A stretch of 64,000 bases of DNA, taken from contig NZ_FNBE01000010.1 of the NCBI RefSeq assembly GCF_900102195.1, forward strand, positions 1 to 64,000, given 5' to 3'. The DNA comes from Pseudonocardia oroxyli (GTDB lineage: Bacteria; Actinomycetota; Actinomycetes; Mycobacteriales; Pseudonocardiaceae). The notes under the pieces are model-generated. The model did not search any database. It worked only from the letters and a program-made list of their open reading frames with translations, and was not told the origin of the DNA. Position 1 is the first letter of the stretch, and each line of letters opens with the position of its first letter. Shown in pieces: positions 52,841-61,936 of this stretch. Position numbers and translations under genes: made by a program.

Positions 52841-53848
52841 TCACCAGCGCTCCGCCAGCTCACCGGCCCGATCGACCCCTACCTGCTCCGGATCCGCGCC
52901 CCGGCCGAGCACCCACATCAGCTTGACCAGTGCCGCCTCGGCGGTCATGGCGCCGGCCCCGACCAGGCCCGGGACCACCTCAGGGGTGAGGTCGCCGGAG
53001 TAGGCGCCAAGCCGTTCGCCCCCCGCGGCGGCCTGACTCGACATCACGACCGCGCCTCCGCGAGCCCCCAGGTCGGCCAGGACCGGCACGAGGTCGGCGT
53101 GCACGTGGCCGGTGCCGGTACCCGCCAGGACGACCCCCGACAACGGTGCGAGCCACCCGGCCAACAGCGGCGCCGTGGTGGTCGGAGTCACCGTCACCAG
53201 CGCGACGTCCTCGGCGAACGCCGGGCTCGGCCGCGGGGGTGAGCCCCCCTTCGGTCGAGCGTGCGCGGAGAGCACGACCGACTCCCCGACCGCGCCGAGC
53301 GGGGCGAGCGCGGGGGAGGCGAAGGCGTTCAGCGCCGTGGAGTGGACCTTGCGTGCGCGGTTGCCACGCAGGATGGTCGCCGGGCCCCGCCGGTCGGCGT
53401 CCCCGGAGAACACGACGACCACTTCGCCCAGGTCCGCCGTCGCCGCGGTCCGCACCGCGTCCCGCAGGTTCGCCGCACCGTCGGAGTCGGGGTCCCCGCC
53501 CGGGCGCATGGAGCCGGTCAGCACGACGGGGACAGGCACCGGACCGAGCACGAACGACAACGCCGCCGCCGTGTAGTGCATGGTGTCGGTGCCGTGCACC
53601 AGCACCACCCCATCGGCCCCCGCCGCGATCTCCTCGACCACGGCGGCGGCCATCGCCAGCCAGTCCGTCGCGCGCATGTCCTTGCTGCCCTTCGCCGACA
53701 CGGACCGCACGGACAGGGCGACGTCGAGCCGGTCGCCGGGCAGCAGCCGCGTGACGTCGAACCCGGGAACGGCCACTCCCAGGGCACCCGATGCGGTCGT
53801 CCTCGCAGTCTGCTGCGCGATGGTCCCGCCCGTGGTGAGGACCGACAC
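52841..53848 (-). CDS. L-asparaginase/glutaminase family protein
   Basis: A 335-residue amidohydrolase. The N-terminal threonine loop is LTTGGTIAQ, and the second active-site loop is VHGTDTMHYTA, followed by VLTGSMRPGGD; both catalytic Thr regions are complete. It starts without a signal peptide, so it is probably cytoplasmic. The GTG at 53848 follows the M24 gene by 14 bases. Its presence in an acid-degradation operon suggests an amide-containing intermediate rather than asparagine nutrition. Confidence 0.88.
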   Translation of the reverse strand: MSVLTTGGTIAQQTARTTASGALGVAVPGFDVTRLLPGDRLDVALSVRSVSAKGSKDMRATDWLAMAAAVVEEIAAGADGVVLVHGTDTMHYTAAALSFVLGPVPVPVVLTGSMRPGGDPDSDGAANLRDAVRTAATADLGEVVVVFSGDADRRGPATILRGNRARKVHSTALNAFASPALAPLGAVGESVVLSAHARPKGGSPPRPSPAFAEDVALVTVTPTTTAPLLAGWLAPLSGVVLAGTGTGHVHADLVPVLADLGARGGAVVMSSQAAAGGERLGAYSGDLTPEVVPGLVGAGAMTAEAALVKLMWVLGRGADPEQVGVDRAGELAERW

Positions 53849-53862
53849 GCCGGGCGCCCTCG

Positions 53863-55014
53863 TCAGGGCGTGCTCCGCAACGTCAGCACGGGCGAGGTCA
53901 GCCGGCTCGACCCGGAGGCCTCCACCAGCACGGTGCTGGCACAGGCGATCAGCACGGGATCGTCCACCAGGGTCTGGATGAGGATCGGGGTGCCCTCGAG
54001 CAGCACGTCTCGGCGGTCCCTGACCAGGTCCAGGGTGAAGTTGGTCAGGCCCATCGAGCCGCCGACGCGGCGGTAGTAGTCCTCCCCCTTCACCTCTCGG
54101 TAGGCGCCGCTGGCGGCGGCGAAGACCTCACCGGCGGTGACGCCGGCGCGGATCGCGGCGCGAGCCCGCTCGTGCATCTCGATGACGAGGGCGTGCGCGT
54201 CCCGGACCGCGCCGGGCACGTCCTCGCCGACGTGCACACTGGCCTGGCCGCCGGTGCGGTAGTGCCGGTGCACGCCCATGATCTCGACGGTCGCGAGGTC
54301 GCCCTCGACGAAGCGCTGGGTCACCGCCGTGTCGTGCATCCGCCCGCCCTCGGGGCCCGACCACACCGCGACCAACGACTTGTCGAAGTCGGTCTGGCCC
54401 GCCCGATACATCGCGTCGTGCGCGGCGGCCACTGCCTCGTAGGCGTGGTCACCCCGCCGCACCGCGTCCAGACCGGCGGCCAGTCCCACCTCGGTGATCA
54501 CCGACGCCTGGCGCATGGCCTCGATCTCGACCGGCGAGGAGACCGAGGCCACCCGTTCGACGAGGCCGGACAGGTCGACGTACCCGACACCCGGCAGGAC
54601 ACGACGCATACCCTGGTCCTGCCGCAGCCGCAGGAAGCGCTCCTCGACCCCGAGTCGGGTGATGTCGACACCGGCCAGGATCTCCGGCAACATCGCGAAC
54701 GGGTCCTCGTGATCGGCGAACAGCACCGGGGTCGCCCACTGTGCTGTGACCGTCTGGCGCTCGAGGGAGCGCGCGAAGATCACCGGGTGCCTGCCGGGCA
54801 CGATGATCGCGGCGTGCAGCTCGCAGGTGCGGGCAGCGATGTGGGCGGCCCGGTAGCCGGTGACGTAGAAGATGTTCTCCGGGCGCGTCACCACCAGCGC
54901 GGACGCGCCCGCCCGGTCCAGCTCGGCCACCAGCGCGTCGTAGCGGCGCTGGTACTCGTCGGCCGGGAACGACAGTCCGAGGACATCGGTTCGGGTGGCC
55001 AGGACCTCGGTCAT
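53863..55014 (-). CDS. M24-family (creatinase/prolidase fold) protein lacking metal ligands
   Basis: A 383-residue pita-bread-fold protein. The N-domain has LVVTRPENIFYVTGYRAAHI; the C-domain starts SSPVEIEAMRQASVITEVGL. The five metal ligands of aminopeptidases are not visible: the usual VDxG-Asp segment reads VEIMGVHRHYRTGGQ, the His loop reads GGSMGLTNF, and the Glu positions read GTPILIQTL. It may therefore act like creatinase, which is metal-free, on an amidino or amide compound. It overlaps the epimerase gene by ATGA. Confidence 0.82.
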   Translation of the reverse strand: MTEVLATRTDVLGLSFPADEYQRRYDALVAELDRAGASALVVTRPENIFYVTGYRAAHIAARTCELHAAIIVPGRHPVIFARSLERQTVTAQWATPVLFADHEDPFAMLPEILAGVDITRLGVEERFLRLRQDQGMRRVLPGVGYVDLSGLVERVASVSSPVEIEAMRQASVITEVGLAAGLDAVRRGDHAYEAVAAAHDAMYRAGQTDFDKSLVAVWSGPEGGRMHDTAVTQRFVEGDLATVEIMGVHRHYRTGGQASVHVGEDVPGAVRDAHALVIEMHERARAAIRAGVTAGEVFAAASGAYREVKGEDYYRRVGGSMGLTNFTLDLVRDRRDVLLEGTPILIQTLVDDPVLIACASTVLVEASGSSRLTSPVLTLRSTP

Positions 55015-56111
55015 GCCTGCACCTTCTCGGTCTCGGCGGCACGCTTGGGGTGCTCGTACTGGTGGACGTAGTCGACACCCTCGAACGGGATCGCGGACGC
55101 GGTGGCGACGAACTCCTCGAGCGCAGCCGCGTAGGCGTCCTCCGCCCGGTAGTCGAAGGGATCGCCGAGTTGCTGCTCGTCCCTACCGCCGCGAGGCAGC
55201 GGGTTCGCCACGTAGTACTCGACGGTGCGGCGGACCGCCTCGCGGTAGGGCACGACGTCCCGGTAGCCGAGCTGCCGCGTCATCTTGCCGACGTCGAGCA
55301 GCTTGTGCGTGGTGCGCGGTGGACGCCCCTCGCGGGAGAAGCTGAGGTCGCGCCCGACCCCCCAGAACGACGCGGGACCGGTGGCCTCCCGCGGGAGGTT
55401 GAGCAGCTCGACCTCGGTGCCCATGGCCGCGGCGATGTCGCGGACCCGGGCGGCGTCGGTGGGCGTCTGCTCGTCGGCGACGTTGTAGATCTGCCCCGCC
55501 GACTCGGTCGGCAGGTCGACGGCCAGCAACACCGCGTGGGCGGCGTTCTCGACGAACGCCTTGCTCTCGAGGGTGAGGCCGCCGTCGGCCACCGGGATGC
55601 GGGTGCGGCCGTCGAGGATGCGACGCACGACGCTCCACTCGCGCGGGGCCAGCTGGCGGGGGCCCCACAGGTTCGGGTAACGGAAGTGCGACAGGGAGAA
55701 CCAGGAGGCCTCGTGCGCATCGAGCAGCGTGCGCTCGGTCGCGACGATCTTGTCGACGATCTTGTTGCGGTAGCGGGGTGCGGTCTCGTCCGCGGGCCGC
55801 CCGTCGAGGTCGGCGAAGGCGGTGCCGCCGACGGTGATGAGTCGCTCGGTGCGCCCGCGCAGGATCTCCGGCATGACCCGCAGCCGCCCGTAGGTGGCGA
55901 GGACGAGATCGAAGGAGCGGTCACCCACCCCCGCGGCCAGGGTGTCCGCGAAGTGCGGGTCCGCCTTCACCAACTCGACGTCGTCCAGCTCCGGCAGCGG
56001 GTGGCTGCCCCGATTGAGCATGGCGACCCGGTAGCCACGGGCCTCGAGGCCACGAATCAGGAGCGGACCGGTGGGGCCCGTCCCGCCGATGACGAGTGCT
56101 GTCCTGGTCAC
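55011..56111 (-). CDS. NAD-dependent epimerase/dehydratase-like protein
   Basis: A 366-residue extended SDR-like protein. The nucleotide motif is LVIGGTGPTGPLLIRGLEAR, a GxxGxxG. The canonical YxxxK is not clear (RYRNKIVDK), so catalysis may differ from sugar epimerases. FRYPNLWGPRQLAPREWSVV and IYNVADEQTPTDAA match the epimerase C-domain. Function is unknown. GTG 56111 overlaps the PrpD-like stop. Confidence 0.78.
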   Translation of the reverse strand: MTRTALVIGGTGPTGPLLIRGLEARGYRVAMLNRGSHPLPELDDVELVKADPHFADTLAAGVGDRSFDLVLATYGRLRVMPEILRGRTERLITVGGTAFADLDGRPADETAPRYRNKIVDKIVATERTLLDAHEASWFSLSHFRYPNLWGPRQLAPREWSVVRRILDGRTRIPVADGGLTLESKAFVENAAHAVLLAVDLPTESAGQIYNVADEQTPTDAARVRDIAAAMGTEVELLNLPREATGPASFWGVGRDLSFSREGRPPRTTHKLLDVGKMTRQLGYRDVVPYREAVRRTVEYYVANPLPRGGRDEQQLGDPFDYRAEDAYAAALEEFVATASAIPFEGVDYVHQYEHPKRAAETEKVQA

Positions 56112-57505
56112 GATGATCCGCTCTCCTCAGTGGGTGGTTCGGGGTGCCGGTCCAGGTCGACGCTCCACGTCGACGCGTCCTCGGCGGTGGCGATCGTGCG
56201 CAGCCTGCGGGCCGCGCGGATCGCGCGCTCGGTGCCGAGCAGGTGCTCGGTACACGACCGGAACTTGGCCTCGATCTCGTGGTCGTCCAGCGGGTTCTGC
56301 GCATGGCCGCGTGGGACGTCGACGCGGGTCTGGTCGACGCGCCCGTCCCGGTGCTCCACCCGGACGACCGCGTACCCGTCCTGCCACTCCGCCGCACCGA
56401 GCGGCGGGGTCGGCGACTCCGACCACCGCACTCGGCGGGCGAGCTCGCGCACGCCGGGACGCGCCACGGCCGCGTCGGTGAAGTCGGCCAGGGTGAGCTC
56501 GCGCTGCAGCATCGCGGCCGCGATCACGTAGGGCCCGCTGAACTTGCCCTCGAGGCCGGTGTGGGGATCGTCGTACTTGAGTGCCGACAACGAGCCAGGA
56601 GGCACCGTGACCTCGATCCACGCGACGTCGTCGGGAACCGGGACGGGCAGCTCCAGTACCGCGTCGACAGCTCGATGCGCGAAGTAGCAGCACGGGTAAC
56701 GCTTCACGTTCAGGCCACGCCGGCCCGTCAGCACGGAGGGGCCCGCAAGGGCGCCCAGTGCGCCTTCGACATCCCCGGCCCCGAGGACGTGCAGCATCCC
56801 GAGCGGACCGCCGAGCGCCGCGCCCTCCGACGTCACGCCCGCGGCGCCGAGCAGGCACGCCCGCACCGCGCCCTCGGCGGCGATCCCGGCGTGGAGCACC
56901 TTGGTGTCGGTGCCGAAGTTCTGCCGTAGGCCTCCCGCGAACGAAGCGGCGACGCCCAGCGCATGACCGACCTGGGCAGCGCTCAACCGGAGGAGCCTGG
57001 CCACGCCGGCCGTTGCGGCGACGACGCCGACGGTCGAGGTCGCGTGCCAGCCGCGCGCGTAGTGGTCCGGCCCGAACCCGCTCCACACCGCCGCGCCGAC
57101 GTCCAGGCCCACGCCGTACGCGTCGACGAGATCGCGGCCGGTCGGGGCCGTCCGGTCGGCCACGGCCAGGAGCGCGGGGACCAGCACGGTGCTGGGGTGT
57201 CCCTTGACCGAATGGCACACGTCGTCGAAGTCGAGCGCGTGCGCCGCGGCGCCGTTGAGGAGGGCGGCGTGGTCGGGGGCCGTCCGCCCCCGTACGCCCA
57301 CCACGAAGGCGGGGCCGGGCGGCGGGGTGAGTGCCTCCCGGAGCCCGACGGGCGCAGGCTCGTGGGCGCCGGCGAGCATGACCGCCACCGTGTCCGCGAC
57401 GGCCCGGCCCACCAGCGCCGCCCCAGCCTCGTCGACGCCCGGGCCGGCGACGGTCCGCTCGATCAGCGCCGCGGTCAGTCGGCTTGCCGCCGAAGGCCCT
57501 GGCAT
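56108..57505 (-). CDS. MmgE/PrpD family protein
   Basis: A 465-residue protein of the 2-methylcitrate dehydratase / aconitate decarboxylase-like fold. The conserved region ALDFDDVCHSVKGHPSTVLV and AASFAGGLRQNFGTDTKVLH with AGIAAEGAVRACLL are family landmarks. It may dehydrate or isomerise a hydroxy acid. Its ATG shares one base with the acyl-CoA dehydrogenase stop (TGATG). The specific substrate is unknown. Confidence 0.86.
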   Translation of the reverse strand: MPGPSAASRLTAALIERTVAGPGVDEAGAALVGRAVADTVAVMLAGAHEPAPVGLREALTPPPGPAFVVGVRGRTAPDHAALLNGAAAHALDFDDVCHSVKGHPSTVLVPALLAVADRTAPTGRDLVDAYGVGLDVGAAVWSGFGPDHYARGWHATSTVGVVAATAGVARLLRLSAAQVGHALGVAASFAGGLRQNFGTDTKVLHAGIAAEGAVRACLLGAAGVTSEGAALGGPLGMLHVLGAGDVEGALGALAGPSVLTGRRGLNVKRYPCCYFAHRAVDAVLELPVPVPDDVAWIEVTVPPGSLSALKYDDPHTGLEGKFSGPYVIAAAMLQRELTLADFTDAAVARPGVRELARRVRWSESPTPPLGAAEWQDGYAVVRVEHRDGRVDQTRVDVPRGHAQNPLDDHEIEAKFRSCTEHLLGTERAIRAARRLRTIATAEDASTWSVDLDRHPEPPTEESGSS

Positions 57506-58668
57506 CAGTAGGACCGCGGCATGCCGAGCGTCGCCGTCGCCACGTAGTTGAGCACCATGTTGTTGCTCACCGGGGCCACCAGCGACAGCCGAGCCTCGCG
57601 GAACTTGCGCTCGATGCCGTACTCCTCGGTCATCCCCCAGCCGCCGAAGGTGGTCATGGCCGCGTTCGCCGCGGCCCACTGGGCCCGCGAGGCGAGGAAC
57701 TTCGCCGCGTTGGCCTCGTAGGCGGGTTGCTCACCGCGCTCGAACCGCTCGATGGCGCGCCACCGCATGGCGCTGGCGGCGCTGAGCTCGATGTGTGCCT
57801 CGGCGATCGGGAACTGGATGCCCTGGTTCTGGCCGATGGGGCGGCCGAAGACCACCCGCTGCTTGGCGTACTCGGCGGCCCGGTCGACGAACCAGAAACC
57901 GCCGCCGAGCTGGCCCGAGGTCGTCAGAATCCGTTCGGCGTTGAGGCCGCTGAGGATGTAGCGGAAGCCCTTGCCCTCCTCACCGACGAGGTTTGCGGCG
58001 GGGACGACCAGATCATCGAAGAACAGCGCGGTGGTCTCGTGGTTGACCATGGTCCGTACCGGCGTGGCCTTGATGGCGTCCCCGGCCTCACGGACGTCCA
58101 CGAGGAAGGTGCTGATCCCCGCGGTCTTGTTCGCGGGGTCGTACGGCGCGGTCCGCGCCAGCAGGAGCATCAGGTCGGTGTGGAAGAAGCGGGAGATGAA
58201 CATCTTGGAGCCGTTGATGACGTAGTGATCCCCGTCGCGGACGGCCCGCGTGGCGATGCGGGTCGTGTCCGACCCGGCATCGGCCTCAGTGACGCCGAAG
58301 GACTGCAGGCGCAGCTCCCCAGCTGCGATCCCGGGGAGGTAGCGCTCCTTCTGCTCCGCGGAACCGTGCCGCAGCACGGTGCCCATCGTGTACATCTGAG
58401 CATGGGCGGCGTACGCGCTCCCGCCGGTGCGGTTGATGGTTTCGAGGATCACCGAGGCGGCGCTGATCCCCATCCCGCCGCCTCCGTACTCCTCGGGGAC
58501 CAGCACCGACAGCCAGCCGCCCTCGGTGAGCGCGTCGACGAACTCCTCCGGGTACTGCAGGTTCCGGTCCTTGTCCTGCCAGTAGCTCAGCGGGAACTTC
58601 TCGCACAGCGCGAACACCGCGGACTGGATGTCCTTGAGGTCGCCCTCGAGGGGCTCGGTCGTCAGCAT
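57505..58668 (-). CDS. Acyl-CoA dehydrogenase with non-canonical catalytic region
   Basis: A 387-residue flavoenzyme. LQSFGVTEADAGSDTTRIAT and VINGSKMFISRFFHTDLML are the FAD-binding regions, and TFGGWGMTEEYGIERKFREA precedes the C-terminal helix. Where most relatives have EGTxEIQ, this protein has VAPVSNNMVLNYVA, so the usual catalytic Glu is absent from that spot; another Glu may serve, as in some acyl-CoA dehydrogenase subgroups. A 57-base gap separates it from the aldehyde dehydrogenase. Confidence 0.87.
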   Translation of the reverse strand: MLTTEPLEGDLKDIQSAVFALCEKFPLSYWQDKDRNLQYPEEFVDALTEGGWLSVLVPEEYGGGGMGISAASVILETINRTGGSAYAAHAQMYTMGTVLRHGSAEQKERYLPGIAAGELRLQSFGVTEADAGSDTTRIATRAVRDGDHYVINGSKMFISRFFHTDLMLLLARTAPYDPANKTAGISTFLVDVREAGDAIKATPVRTMVNHETTALFFDDLVVPAANLVGEEGKGFRYILSGLNAERILTTSGQLGGGFWFVDRAAEYAKQRVVFGRPIGQNQGIQFPIAEAHIELSAASAMRWRAIERFERGEQPAYEANAAKFLASRAQWAAANAAMTTFGGWGMTEEYGIERKFREARLSLVAPVSNNMVLNYVATATLGMPRSY

Positions 58669-58725
58669 GGGTGGGGCGGGACCTTTCGGGAGGACGGGCC
58701 GGCGGGACGGACGGACGGCCGCCCG

Positions 58726-60234
58726 TCAGTCGATCGTGATCCAGGTGGTCTTCAGCTCGGTGTAGTTGTCCAAGGCGTGCAGCGACTTGTCGCGGCCGAG
58801 TCCGGACTGTCGGAACCCGCCGAACGGCACCACGATGTCGGCCTCGTTGATGGTGTTGACGTACACCGTGCCCGCGCGGAGCCTGCCGCTGATGCGGTGC
58901 GCCGCGGCGACGTCCTTGGTCCAGACCGCGGCGGCGAGGCCGTACTCGGAGTCGTTGGCCTGTGCCACGGCCTCCTCCGGGTCGTCGAACGGGATGATCA
59001 CGACGACGGGGGCGAAGATCTCCTCGCGCGCGACCCTCATCGACGCCGTGGCGTCGACCAGGATCGTCGGCTCGGCGAAAGCACCACCGCTGTCGGGGAG
59101 GGCCCTGGCACCGCCCAGGGCCACCCGGGCGCCCTCCTCGACGCCGAGCCGCACGTAGTAGTCGTAGCGGTCGAGCTGAGCCTGGTCGACCAGGGCGCCG
59201 AGGCCCGTCGCCGGATCGAGCGGGTTGCCCGGCGTGAACTCGGCAGCCGTCGCCTCGGCCAGCGCCGCGGAGAACTCCTCGACGATCTCGCGCTGCACGA
59301 AGATCCGCGTCCCCGCGTTGCACATCTCGCCCTGGTTGAAGAACGCGCCGCGGGCCGACAGGACGGCCGCCCGCCGGAGGTCGGGCACGTCGGCGAGGAC
59401 GATCGAGGGCGACTTGCCACCGCACTCGAGCGAGACGGCCTTCATGTTGCTCTGGCCCGAGTACTCGAGAAGCTTCTTCCCGACCGCGGTCGACCCGGTG
59501 AACGCGATCTTGTCGACGTCGGGGTGCAGTGCCAGCTGCGCACCGGCGCCGGGCCCGTCGCCGGGAACCACGTTGAACACTCCCGCCGGGATGCCTGCCG
59601 CGGCGGCGAGCCGCCCCAGAGCGAGCACGGCCAGCGGCGCGCGCTCCGACGGTTTGATGATCACCGAGTTGCCTGCGGCGAGAGCCGGCGCATACTTCCA
59701 CGCCGAGAGCATGAGCGGATAGTTCCAGGGCACGATCGCCCCGACGACGCCGATGGGCTCCCGGGTGACGGTGACCAGTGTCCCTGCGCGGGTGGGCGCC
59801 ACCTCCCCACTCACCTTGTCGCAGCTCTCCGCATAGTAGGTCAGGCAGCCCGCGGCAGCACCGACCTCGATACGGGCCTGGGTGATCGGCTTGCCGACGT
59901 CCACGGAGAGCAGCAGCGCCAGCTCGTCGGTGTGCGCCGTCAGCTGCTGGGCGAACGCGAGCAGGGTCGCCTTGCGTGCCTTCGGGTCCAAGCCTGCCCA
60001 GCGCCCGTCGTCGAACGAGGCCCGGGCGACCGCGACCGCGCGGTCGACGTCCGACGCCCCCTCCCGCACCGTGGCGATCGGCTCGCCGGTCAGGGGAGTG
60101 GTGACCGCGCGGTCGACCCCTTCGGAGGGCTCCTGGTAGGCGCCGTCGATGAAGGGCCTCGTCTCGGGCTGCGGCAGGGAGACGCCCGCCCCGGCGAGGA
60201 GGTCGGCGAGGGTGGGGGCGACGGCGGTCGTCAT
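58726..60234 (-). CDS. NAD(P)-dependent aldehyde dehydrogenase
   Basis: A 502-residue ALDH. The cofactor loop is GSTAVGKKLL, the general base Glu is in SLECGGKSP, and the nucleophile Cys is in NQGEMCNAGTR; IVPWNYPLM is also present. It oxidises an aldehyde to an acid, resembling gamma-aminobutyraldehyde or betaine aldehyde dehydrogenases. A 35-base gap follows the ABC permease gene, with no clear separate promoter. Confidence 0.92.
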   Translation of the reverse strand: MTTAVAPTLADLLAGAGVSLPQPETRPFIDGAYQEPSEGVDRAVTTPLTGEPIATVREGASDVDRAVAVARASFDDGRWAGLDPKARKATLLAFAQQLTAHTDELALLLSVDVGKPITQARIEVGAAAGCLTYYAESCDKVSGEVAPTRAGTLVTVTREPIGVVGAIVPWNYPLMLSAWKYAPALAAGNSVIIKPSERAPLAVLALGRLAAAAGIPAGVFNVVPGDGPGAGAQLALHPDVDKIAFTGSTAVGKKLLEYSGQSNMKAVSLECGGKSPSIVLADVPDLRRAAVLSARGAFFNQGEMCNAGTRIFVQREIVEEFSAALAEATAAEFTPGNPLDPATGLGALVDQAQLDRYDYYVRLGVEEGARVALGGARALPDSGGAFAEPTILVDATASMRVAREEIFAPVVVIIPFDDPEEAVAQANDSEYGLAAAVWTKDVAAAHRISGRLRAGTVYVNTINEADIVVPFGGFRQSGLGRDKSLHALDNYTELKTTWITID

Positions 60235-60269
60235 GGTTCTCCAGGTGTGGGGCTCGGGACGGGACGGGA

Positions 60270-61109
60270 TCAGCTCTGCTGCGACCGTTGGATCCGGACC
60301 TGCCAGGACAGGCGGTTCTCCAGCCAGCCCAGGAGGTAGAACGAGACCGTCGCCAGGAACACGAAGACGAAGATCACCGCGAACAGGGCGGCCGTGTCCT
60401 GGGTCGAGTTGTAGAGCACGAGCAGGTAGCCCAGGCCGCGGCCGGACGCGATCCACTCGCCGACGATCACGCCGATGAACGCGACCGTCAGGGCGAGCCG
60501 GAGCCCGGCGAAGAGGTACGGGACCGCCTCGGGTAGCCGGATGTGCCGGTACACGGCCCAGCGGGAGGCATTGACCGACTTCATCAGGTCGAGCCTGCCC
60601 TTGCTCACCGACTCCAGGCCCGCGGCGGTGTTGATGAACACCGGGAAGAACACCAGCAGCGCCACGATGATGACCTTGGGGAGCAGACCGATCCCGAACC
60701 ACAGCGTGAACAGGGGCGCCAGGGCGATCTTCGGAGTCGTCTGGGTGGCGATCACGACGGGGTAGACGACGGCCTTCAGGAGGGGCACGCCCGCTATCAG
60801 CATGGCCAGGCCCACCCCGACGACGACGCCCACGCCGAACCCTTCCCCGGTCGCCACCAGCGTCGGCTGCAGGTTGCGCAGCAGGGCGTCCCGCTTGATG
60901 TAGACCTGCGCGAAGACGTCCGTGGGCGCCGGGAGGATGAACTGCGGGACGTGGGCCACCCGGACCACGAGCTCCCACAGCACGAACAGCGAGACGATCA
61001 CCAGGACCGACACCCACATCGGTGCTCCGGACGCCGTCGTGCGTCTGCGCCGGGGGGTGGCCCGAGCGGCGGGTGCCGTCGCTGCGGGCGCGGTCGCCAC
61101 CTCGGTCAC
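60270..61109 (-). CDS. ABC transporter permease (SsuC/TauC type)
   Basis: A 279-residue inner-membrane subunit with about six helices. The EAA loop is SVNASRWAVYRHIRLPEAVP. VGLAMLIAGVPLLKAVVYPV and TPKIALAPLFTLWFGIG are typical of nitrate/sulfonate/taurine-type permeases. GTG 61109 overlaps the ATPase stop by GTGA. The disordered Ala/Thr/Arg N-terminus is longer than usual. Confidence 0.92.
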   Translation of the reverse strand: MTEVATAPAATAPAARATPRRRRTTASGAPMWVSVLVIVSLFVLWELVVRVAHVPQFILPAPTDVFAQVYIKRDALLRNLQPTLVATGEGFGVGVVVGVGLAMLIAGVPLLKAVVYPVVIATQTTPKIALAPLFTLWFGIGLLPKVIIVALLVFFPVFINTAAGLESVSKGRLDLMKSVNASRWAVYRHIRLPEAVPYLFAGLRLALTVAFIGVIVGEWIASGRGLGYLLVLYNSTQDTAALFAVIFVFVFLATVSFYLLGWLENRLSWQVRIQRSQQS

Positions 61110-61936
61110 GAGGCTTCCCCCTCACCGGTGAGCGCACCGTGCAGACGGGCCACGACCTCGGCCATCTCGCTGCTGAACCGGTACTCGGTCGTCCGCAGAC
61201 GGGGAGCGTCGATGCGCACGTCGGCGACAAGCCGACCCGGTCGGCCGGACAGGACGACGACCCGGTCGGACAGGAACGCGGCTTCGCTGAGGCTGTGCGT
61301 CACGAACACCACGGTCTTGCGGTGCTCGGACCAGATCCGTTGCAGCTCCATGTTGAGCTTCTCGCGCGTGATCTCGTCCAAGGCACCGAACGGCTCGTCC
61401 ATCAGCAACAGCGCAGGGTCGAGGAGCAGCGCCCGCCCGATTGCCGCCCGCTGCTGCATGCCGCCGGAGAGCTCGTGGGGGTAGCGGTGGAGGAAGTCCT
61501 GCAGACCGAGCGTCTCGGCCATGGCCTCGGTCTGCTCGCGCGGCACGGTCTTGCCGGAGAGCTTGGCCAGCAGCACGAGATTGTCGGCGATGGACTTCCA
61601 CGGCAGCAGCTCGGCACTCTGGAAGACCTGCCCGATGCGTTGCCGCTCACGCAGCTGACGCGGCGAGAAGCCGTCGATCTCCACGGAGCCGGCGGTCGGC
61701 GCGAGCAGGTCACCCATGATCTTGAGCAGCGTGGTCTTGCCGCAGCCGGAGGGCCCCACGAGACTCACGAACTCGCCCTCGGCGATGTCGAGGTCGAGAT
61801 CGGTCAGGGCGATCACCTCGCCACCGTCCGCCCCCTGATACACCAGACCCGTACGGCGGCACGAGACGAACGCTCGGGGCTCGGCCGTTGGCTCCGCAAC
61901 GCCGTTCGGGCTCGGCACCGTCTGGCTCGCGCTCAC
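61106..61936 (-). CDS. ABC transporter ATPase (SsuB/TauB type)
   Basis: A 276-residue ATPase. Walker A GPSGCGKTT, Q-loop VFQSAELLPW, signature LSGGMQQR, Walker B LLLMDEPFGALDE and the switch His in VTHSLSEAAFLSD are all intact. GTG 61936 overlaps the binding-protein stop; the first 25 residues are unconserved. It drives uptake with the permease encoded next. Confidence 0.94.
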   Translation of the reverse strand: MSASQTVPSPNGVAEPTAEPRAFVSCRRTGLVYQGADGGEVIALTDLDLDIAEGEFVSLVGPSGCGKTTLLKIMGDLLAPTAGSVEIDGFSPRQLRERQRIGQVFQSAELLPWKSIADNLVLLAKLSGKTVPREQTEAMAETLGLQDFLHRYPHELSGGMQQRAAIGRALLLDPALLLMDEPFGALDEITREKLNMELQRIWSEHRKTVVFVTHSLSEAAFLSDRVVVLSGRPGRLVADVRIDAPRLRTTEYRFSSEMAEVVARLHGALTGEGEAS

